From positions 131,808 through 195,807 of the forward strand of contig CAKPQG010000001.1 in assembly GCA_934178345.1 (NCBI GenBank): a stretch of DNA of 64,000 nucleotides, in the 5' to 3' direction. The position numbers and the translations under genes were made by a program. Positions 58,895 through 64,000 of the stretch are shown here, piece after piece. The stretch is from an uncultured Dialister sp. GTDB lineage: Bacteria > Bacillota > Negativicutes > Veillonellales > Dialisteraceae. Below the pieces are notes generated by a model that saw nothing but the letters and a program-made list of their open reading frames with translations, did not search any database and was not told where the DNA came from. How positions within the stretch are numbered: the first letter of the stretch is position 1; the number at the start of each line of letters is the position of its first letter.

Positions 58895-60151
58895 TTATTT
58901 CTCAAACTTTGCCACATAGGAAGCGACTTCTGCAAAAGGAATCTCTTCCTGTGTGCCTTCGGCCATGTTCTTAACCATGGCTTTGCCGCTTTCGAGTTCA
59001 TTGCTGCCGATGATGACGGTGAAGTCCGACTTGGTCTTGCCGGCCTGCTTCATCTGGCCTTTGAGGCTTCTGCCCTGCAGGTCCATATCGGTGATGACGC
59101 CATCCTGACGCAACGCGAACTGGATCTTCACGCCTTCTGCCTGCGCTTCTTCGCCAAGAGCAGCAATGTAGACGTGTTTGTCTGCTTTCGGTTCCGGGAT
59201 CAGATGCTGCATTTCCAGAGCGAGCAGGAGACGTTCCAGACCGATCGCAAAGCCGATGCCTGGTGTGGAAGGGCCGCCGATTTCCTCGACGAGGCCGTCA
59301 TAGCGGCCGCCGCCGCAGACCGCGCTCTGCGCTCCGAGCGGCGGGTACTGGATCTCGAAAGCGGTATTCGTATAGTAGTCGAGCCCGCGCACCAGCTTCG
59401 GGTCGATGGTGTAGGAAATCCCAAGTGCTGTGAGGTAGGATTTCAGAGCTTCGAACTTCTGATGGCAGTCCTCGCAGAGATAGTCCGTGATGACCGGCGC
59501 ACCGACAGCCGCTGCCTTGCAGCCCTCTTCCTTGCAGTCGAGCAGGCGAAGCGGATTCTTGTGAAGTCTTGCCTTGCAGTCTTCACAGAGCTGGCTCTCC
59601 TTGGGTTCGAAGAATTCGATGAGCTTCTGCCGATACTGCGGACGGCAGTTTGCATCGCCGATGGAGTTCAGATGGAGATCGAGATCCTTCAGTCCGAGTT
59701 TATGGAAAATTTCGCAAGCCATCGCGATGACTTCTGCATCCGCGAGCGGAGAGGACGCGCCGAGGACTTCCAGACCAAACTGGTGGAATTCACGGTAGCG
59801 GCCGGCCTGGGGACGGTCATAGCGGAACATGGAGCCGATGTAGAACATCTTATGCACCTGCTGGTCTCCATACATTTTATGTTCCAGATACGCGCGGACA
59901 GCAGACGCTGTATTTTCCGGGCGCAGGGTGACAGAGCGATCGCCTCTGTCCTTGAAGGTATACATTTCCTTCGTCACGACGTCGGTGGTATCGCCGATGC
60001 CGCGCTGAAATAATTCTGTCGCTTCGATGATCGGGGTACGGATTTCTTTGTATCCGTAGCGCGCACATACGTCACGAATGACGCCTTCCATGTAATCCCA
60101 CTTGTAGACTTCGTCCGGCAGGATATCATGGGTTCCTTTTAATGCCTGCAT
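58895..60151 (-). CDS. hisS: Histidyl-tRNA synthetase
   Basis: 418 aa class II synthetase. KGTHDILPDE start, motif 2 region SVTLRPENTASAVRAY and FRYDRPQAGRYREFHQF, histidine loop LVRGLDYYTNTAFEIQ, motif 3 GIGFAIGLERLLLAL and C-terminal anticodon domain (about 325-418). Lies upstream of aspS as in many Firmicutes. Confidence 0.97.
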   Translation of the reverse strand: MQALKGTHDILPDEVYKWDYMEGVIRDVCARYGYKEIRTPIIEATELFQRGIGDTTDVVTKEMYTFKDRGDRSVTLRPENTASAVRAYLEHKMYGDQQVHKMFYIGSMFRYDRPQAGRYREFHQFGLEVLGASSPLADAEVIAMACEIFHKLGLKDLDLHLNSIGDANCRPQYRQKLIEFFEPKESQLCEDCKARLHKNPLRLLDCKEEGCKAAAVGAPVITDYLCEDCHQKFEALKSYLTALGISYTIDPKLVRGLDYYTNTAFEIQYPPLGAQSAVCGGGRYDGLVEEIGGPSTPGIGFAIGLERLLLALEMQHLIPEPKADKHVYIAALGEEAQAEGVKIQFALRQDGVITDMDLQGRSLKGQMKQAGKTKSDFTVIIGSNELESGKAMVKNMAEGTQEEIPFAEVASYVAKFEK

Positions 60152-60171
60152 TGTGACACCTCTTTACTTGA

Positions 60172-60226
60172 TTTGATAGCTATTCCAAAGGATCAGGAGC
60201 TCGACGCCCCTCCTCTGTCTATCAAA
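60172..60226 (-). promoter_or_regulatory. Structured hisS leader
   Basis: The 95-nt leader folds with an outer stem TTTGATAG / CTATCAAA and an inner AGGAG / CTCCT stem. It is not a T-box: no specifier-loop antiterminator or GGGTGG-ACCGCG core is seen. It ends about 20 nt before the start codon. Confidence 0.35.
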
Positions 60227-60242
60227 GACATTAACAAACTAA

Positions 60243-60251
60243 ATTGTACCA
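60243..60251 (-). promoter_or_regulatory. Extended -10 promoter for hisS
   Basis: TGGTACAAT on the minus strand, identical to the cbiL promoter at 2867-2875. Confidence 0.6.
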
Positions 60252-60284
60252 TTTCTACAGGGGAAATGGCAAATGAAAAATGGG

Positions 60285-61005
60285 ATTAAGGGTTCAAGGT
60301 TAGCTTTTGGACGTGCTGTCCCTTGATTTATCGCAAAAGAGGTTCTACAGGTTCAAAGGGGTTGGCGCGGCGCATTTCGTCATCCTGAGCGGAGAAAAAC
60401 GTCGTATGTTGAAAAATGGCTTATCTGAAATGTGAGAACTGAGTCGAAGGATCTAAGCGCCGCAGACTATAGATGGTGGCGATGCCCGCGATGTCTATCA
60501 TCTCGCATAGCTTTCATACCGCTATGGGGATCCATCCTGCGCCTTTGGCGCGCCCCCTCTCTAGGGGGCTACTCAGATAAGGGGAAAAACTCATACCTCA
60601 GCCCCTAATCCATAGCCACTCATCCCTCATCCCTGCTTTCAAACTTCAGGTTAGCCCTTTGATCGTGCTGTCCCTTGATTTCTCGCAAAAGAGGTTCAGC
60701 AGGTTCTACGGGTTCAAAGGGATTGGCGCGGCGCATTTCGTTATCCTGAGCGGAGAAAAACGTCGTATGTTAAAAAATGGCTTATCTGAAATGTGAGAAC
60801 TGAGTCGAAGGATCTAAGCGCCGCAGAGTATAAAAAATGGCGATGCACGAAGGTCTCCCGGCTAGCAGGTTTCCCGTTTGGGACTTCTAAACATCAACAG
60901 TCTGAGTGCGAATGACAAAGATTTCTCGCTGTCGCTCGAAATGAAGATACAGGAGTCTGATGTCTCCTAGTCTCTTAGTCTCCTTGTCTTTTTAGTCGCC
61001 AGTCA
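60285..61005. repeat. Two successive composite repeats between hisS and fur
   Basis: Two units (about 60288-60490 and 60645-60850) with GGTTAGC, TGTCCCTTGATT, 9-bp GGTTCTACA/GGTTCAAAG units and the 80-bp GTCATCCTGAGCGG insert between hairpin arms GCGGCGC and GCGCCGC, here without a MITE. Between them is a GCGCCTTTGGCGC / CCCCCTCTCTAGGGGG palindrome (60537-60570). 60905-60940 is a REP-like unit; 60955-61005 has imperfect AGTCTCT/TAGTCTC heptads. No gene. Confidence 0.8.
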
Positions 61006-61009
61006 TTCG

Positions 61010-61471
61010 CTACTCATCGCTCTCCATCTTTGCACAGTCTTTGCAATAGCCGTAGAATTTCAGCTGGTAGTCGACCACGTGGAATCCGCTCTCTTTCTGG
61101 ATCTTGTCCTTCACATCGGAAAGAAATAATTCATGGGAGAATTCGATCACTTTCCCGCAGCCTAGACAAATGAGATGGTAATGGGAATGATTCAGTGAGC
61201 GATCATTCAGCTCATAGCGACTGCGCCCATCACCGAAGTCGAGCTTTTTGAGAAGCTCCAGCGATGTGAATAATTCCAGCGAGCGGTAGACTGTCGCAAG
61301 TCCGATGTCCGGATTCTCATCCCGCACCGCCGCATACAGGTCTTCTGCACTCAGGTGTTTTTCTTTGCTGTCAAGGAAGGCCTGCAGAATGACCTGACGC
61401 TGGGAAGTGAATTTATATTTGTGCTCACGGATTTTTTTCCTCAGCGTATTCATAACCGTGGACTTTTTCAT
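61010..61471 (-). CDS. fur: Ferric uptake regulator family protein
   Basis: 153 aa. Winged helix (about 15-85, FTSQRQVILQAFL and GLATVYRSLELF), metal-binding HSHYHLICLGCGKVIEF and a structural zinc pair CLGC / CKDC. The layout is Fur rather than PerR or Zur, but paralogues are hard to separate. GGAGG precedes the ATG. Represses iron-acquisition genes when Fe(II)-bound. Confidence 0.88.
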   Translation of the reverse strand: MKKSTVMNTLRKKIREHKYKFTSQRQVILQAFLDSKEKHLSAEDLYAAVRDENPDIGLATVYRSLELFTSLELLKKLDFGDGRSRYELNDRSLNHSHYHLICLGCGKVIEFSHELFLSDVKDKIQKESGFHVVDYQLKFYGYCKDCAKMESDE

Positions 61472-61506
61472 GAAAATGCCTCCGCTTTTAAATGAGAAAT
61501 GAGCAA

Positions 61507-61541
61507 TTAAGGAAACAACGATTGAATCAGCGTTTCCTTAA
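61507..61541. mobile_element. Minimal MITE relative upstream of fur
   Basis: 27 bp (61511-61537) made of the two termini only (GGAAACA, then GATTGAATCAGCGTTTCC), flanked by TTAA on both sides. Confidence 0.75.
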
Positions 61542-61624
61542 AAATGAGAAATGGTGGCAGTTTCGCCACAAGGATACAAATGGAAGATGATCGAAGGGAA
61601 TGCTTCGATCCGAAGCCACCAGTC
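61542..61624. repeat. Variant composite repeat before the AI-2E permease gene
   Basis: AAATGAG unit, GGTGGCAGTTTCGCCAC hairpin variant, and a CCAGTCA end directly at the permease stop codon. Confidence 0.6.
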
Positions 61625-61625
61625 A

Positions 61626-62681
61626 CTATTTTCCCGTCTTGTACTTGTCATAAAACCACATATGCCGCAGGATGACCTGCAGGACGGCGACGAGCGGGAC
61701 GGAGATCATCATGCCGACGACGCCGAAAAGCTGCCCGCCGATGAGGACACCGGCGATGATCGCGACGGGATGCACATCGATGATGCTGCCCATGAGTTTG
61801 GGCATGAAGAAATGACCGTCGAGCTGCTGGACGATGATGTAGAAGATGATGACTTTCGCCATGACGCCTGTCCCCTGAAGCAGAGCGAGTAAGACGGGCG
61901 GGATCGCCCCGATGATCGGCCCGATGAGGGGGATCATTTCCACGACGCCTGCCAGAAGTCCGATGACCAGAGGATAAGGAATGTTCATGGACCACATGCC
62001 GAGGAAAACGACAAAGGCCATAATCACGGAAAGGAGCAGCTGCCCGCGCAGGTATGCATTCAGCATGAAGTGGATTTCCTTGAAAATCGCCTCGAGATGA
62101 TGATGGAAACGGTCAGGAAAGAAACCGATGAAGACATGCACGAAATAGCTGCCTCTCTTCATCATGTAGAAGGTGATGAAGGGGACGACGATGAGCTCGA
62201 CCACCGTGCTGGCAAAAGAGAAGATCGCGGACAGGCTGAACTGTGCGACTTTCAGTGTGTACTCTCCGATATCCTGAATGATGCGGGAAATGAAATTTTT
62301 CGCTTCCGGCGGCATCAGGGAGAGCTGGTACTGCCGCTCGATCTCCGGGATCGCCTGCTGCACAGCTGTCATCATATCCGGGATGCCTTTCACGAAGGCG
62401 CGGAATTCACCGATGAATGGCACGACGATGTGGACGAGGATCATATAGACAATGCCAACGAAAATGGCAAAGGAGATCAGGATCGCCACGTCATAAGGCA
62501 TCTTCGCCATCCCGCGGCAGACGCGGATATGCTCATGGATGAATTTCGCGAGCGGATTCAAAAGGATCGCGAGCACGAGAGAGACCGTGAACGGAAAGAG
62601 GATCATGGGCGCAGCGACCACAAGCCCAAAGAAAAAGAGTGCGATCGCGATGCGCATCCAAAATTCAGCGCCCCATCTCAT
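61626..62681 (-). CDS. AI-2E family membrane transporter
   Basis: 351 aa with about seven to eight membrane segments in the family pattern: paired helices at the N-terminus (about 10-35, 60-85), a large middle loop, and a C-terminal block with GVVEMIPLIGPIIGAIPPVLLALLQ (part: EMIPLIGPIIGAIP) and DVHPVAIIAGVLIGGQLFG (part: HPVAIIAGVLIGG). Family members export small molecules; the AI-2 substrate suggested by the name is not established for most. Start overlaps the hydrolase stop by 4 bp. Confidence 0.9.
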   Translation of the reverse strand: MRWGAEFWMRIAIALFFFGLVVAAPMILFPFTVSLVLAILLNPLAKFIHEHIRVCRGMAKMPYDVAILISFAIFVGIVYMILVHIVVPFIGEFRAFVKGIPDMMTAVQQAIPEIERQYQLSLMPPEAKNFISRIIQDIGEYTLKVAQFSLSAIFSFASTVVELIVVPFITFYMMKRGSYFVHVFIGFFPDRFHHHLEAIFKEIHFMLNAYLRGQLLLSVIMAFVVFLGMWSMNIPYPLVIGLLAGVVEMIPLIGPIIGAIPPVLLALLQGTGVMAKVIIFYIIVQQLDGHFFMPKLMGSIIDVHPVAIIAGVLIGGQLFGVVGMMISVPLVAVLQVILRHMWFYDKYKTGK

Positions 62682-63319
62682 AGGCCGCCTCCCACCAGGA
62701 AGGGATTTGTCTTCTTTTCATGGCCGATGGTCGTCGGATCACCATGTCCGGAAAGCACGGTCACGGTATCCGGCAGGCAGAAAAGATTCTTCCGGATGGC
62801 GGTCACGAGTGTCGTCATACTGCCTCCGGGGAAATCGGTGCGTCCGATGGAGCCATGGAAAAGGGAGTCTCCCGTGAAGACGATCCCCTCCTTCGCTTCA
62901 TAGAAGGAAATCCCGCCCGGTGTATGCCCCGGGGTATCGATCACGGTGAAGTCCAGTCCGCAGGTCTTGATATGGTCTCCCCCTTTCACCCAGTGCTCCG
63001 GATCTTCTACGAGTACATGGTCGGGAAATTCATAGGATAAATTCTTGGAAGGGTCTTTCAGATACGAGGCGTCCCCGCGGCTCATGTAGAGCTCGGCTTT
63101 CGGGAAACGGGCGCGCAGCGCATTCATACCGGCCATATGGTCCACATGGGCATGGGTCAGAAAAATGGATTTCAGCTCGATCTGTTCCTGCAGGATGGCA
63201 TGGATGTAGTGCTCCGGTGTAAAGGAGGGATCCACCACCAGCCCTTCCATGGTCTTTTCATTGTACACGATATAGGTGTTTGTCATAAAAGGACCGAGTA
63301 CTGTGTATTTGATTTTCAT
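62678..63319 (-). CDS. MBL-fold metallohydrolase, glyoxalase II-like (YqgX type)
   Basis: 213 aa. THAHVDHMAGMNAL is the HxHxDH metal motif, followed by DTPGHTPGGISFY and VFTGDSLFHGSIGRTDFPGG. This is the glyoxalase II-like/YqgX type; substrate unknown. ATG 63319 has AGGAGG 7 nt upstream. Coupled to the permease gene. Confidence 0.9.
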   Translation of the reverse strand: MKIKYTVLGPFMTNTYIVYNEKTMEGLVVDPSFTPEHYIHAILQEQIELKSIFLTHAHVDHMAGMNALRARFPKAELYMSRGDASYLKDPSKNLSYEFPDHVLVEDPEHWVKGGDHIKTCGLDFTVIDTPGHTPGGISFYEAKEGIVFTGDSLFHGSIGRTDFPGGSMTTLVTAIRKNLFCLPDTVTVLSGHGDPTTIGHEKKTNPFLVGGGL

Positions 63320-63363
63320 CACAAATCCTCCTTTGATTCGCGCTTTTCCAGCGATGACAACGG

Positions 63364-63406
63364 TTAAGGAAATGCTGATTCAATCGCAGAATCGGTGTTT
63401 CCTTAG
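63364..63406. mobile_element. Minimal MITE relative after dtd
   Basis: 35 bp (63368-63402) GGAAATGCTGATTCAATCG ... GGTGTTTCC, flanked by TTAA and TTAG. The dtd stop codon is in the flank. Confidence 0.75.
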
Positions 63407-63852
63407 AAATTCTTTTCACTGTCAAGAAGCAGTGTCACGGGGCCGTCATTTTCGAGGGCCACTTTCATATGGGTGCGGAAACGGCCGGTCCCGACGGAAA
63501 TGCCTGCTTTCCGGCAGATGTCAACGACATATTCATAGAGCTCATTCGCCCGTTCCGGAAGCTCGGCCTGTGAAAAGCTGGGCCGGCGCCCTTTTCTGGC
63601 GTCTCCATAGAGAGTGAACTGGGAAACGATCGCAAGCTCCCCTTTCACGTCCAAGAGGGACAGGTTCAGTTTATCATTTTCATCTTCGAAGATGCGAAGG
63701 TGCAGGATCTTGTCTGCGATGTACTCGGCGTCTTTCTCTGTATCACCTTTTTTGACGCCCAGAAGAACGACAAAGCCTTTGGAAATGGAAGCGGTTTCTT
63801 CGCCTTCGGAGTCTACTTTGCACCAGTTGCATTTTTGAACGACAGCACGCAT
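63403..63852 (-). CDS. dtd: D-aminoacyl-tRNA deacylase
   Basis: 149 aa, typical length. MRAVVQKCNWCKVD start, the active-site SQFTLYGDARKGRRPSF and the C-terminal GPVTLLLDS (Gly-cisPro). It removes D-amino acids (and glycine from tRNA-Ala) from tRNA. Start ATG 63852 after AAAGGAGA; the longer open frame upstream translates a 9-bp repeat. Ends within a MITE flank. Confidence 0.95.
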   Translation of the reverse strand: MRAVVQKCNWCKVDSEGEETASISKGFVVLLGVKKGDTEKDAEYIADKILHLRIFEDENDKLNLSLLDVKGELAIVSQFTLYGDARKGRRPSFSQAELPERANELYEYVVDICRKAGISVGTGRFRTHMKVALENDGPVTLLLDSEKNF

Positions 63853-63871
63853 AGATAGGTCTCCTTTATAA

Positions 63872-64000
63872 AATGGTTCAGCAGGTTCTATAGGTTCAAC
63901 GGGTTTAAGAGGTTCAAAGGGGATGGTGCGGCGCATAAAAACTCAGAAGCGCCGCAGAGTATAAAATAGTGGCGATGCCCGAAGATGGCATTTCAGTCAC
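63872..64000. repeat. Composite repeat at the right edge
   Basis: 9-bp units GGTTCAGCA, GGTTCTATA, GGTTCAACG, then GGTGCGGCGC ... GCGCCGC hairpin, GGCGATGCCCGAAGATGGCA and a CAGTCAC end cut by the window. Confidence 0.85.

Noticed and set aside
63853..63936. N-terminal extension of dtd (Glu-Pro rich)
   Set aside because: It translates a 9-bp intergenic repeat; ATG 63852 has a good ribosome site and matches the family start.

Overview
The window reads as a chromosomal segment of a low- to mid-GC diderm Firmicute of the class Negativicutes (Veillonellaceae type), with Dialister or a close relative as my best guess. Three things point there: an anaerobic-type cobalamin segment; Firmicute-type housekeeping blocks (remA-gmk-rpoZ, gatCAB, a DUF5693-csaB pair, floA/nfeD); and an FtsEX-EnvC-CtpA block that suits an envelope with a periplasm. 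The genus call is an inference from gene content and repeat style; no 16S gene is present.

Layout. 0-0.16 kb: end of a ChlD/BchD-like gene. 0.45-2.7 kb (minus): galU, galE and a small membrane protein. 2.9-5.7 kb: cobalamin genes cbiL-cbiA-cobO. 5.9-10.5 kb: hpf, secA and prfB with a programmed +1 frameshift. 10.5-25.4 kb: a long, tightly packed plus-strand block of DUF5693-csaB, split transketolase, ftsE-ftsX-envC-ctpA, folB-folK-mfd and a SpoVB/MurJ-like flippase. 25.6-32 kb: lexA, phosphoglucomutase, tRNA-Pro(GGG), htpX, ndk and a polar amino-acid ABC transporter. 32.4-36 kb: gatC-gatA-gatB and a small membrane protein. 36-41 kb: SPFH/zinc-ribbon, zinc-ribbon membrane and TPM-domain genes resembling Bacillus ydjI-ydjG-ydjH, then a secreted protein. 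41-44.2 kb: a DUF1659/DUF2922 pair and a decayed toxin-antitoxin patch. 44.4-64 kb is entirely minus strand: coaBC, rpoZ-gmk-remA, mtaD, ahcY, mtnA-mtnP-hslO, cspA (plus strand), floA-nfeD, aspS, hisS, fur, an AI-2E permease with an MBL-fold hydrolase, and dtd.

How the genes connect. Phosphoglucomutase, GalU and GalE make UDP-glucose and UDP-galactose for envelope glycans. CsaB, the flippase, FtsEX/EnvC and CtpA serve cell-wall assembly and division. AhcY, MtaD, MtnP and MtnA recycle the two SAM by-products S-adenosylhomocysteine and methylthioadenosine.

The most unusual content is between the genes. Nearly every longer gap holds (i) a 159-160 bp palindromic MITE, or short relatives of it, flanked by 4-bp YTAR duplications, including one insertion that can be proved by comparison with an empty site; (ii) composite repeat units made of degenerate 7-bp tandem arrays, 9-bp arrays and a GCGGCGC/GCGCCGC hairpin; and (iii) REP-like GTCATTTCGAGCG repeats. 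One locus carries three levels of nesting. The 7-bp arrays vary at fixed positions and two apparently different heptad families run into each other in one register; this is the best candidate here for something undescribed.
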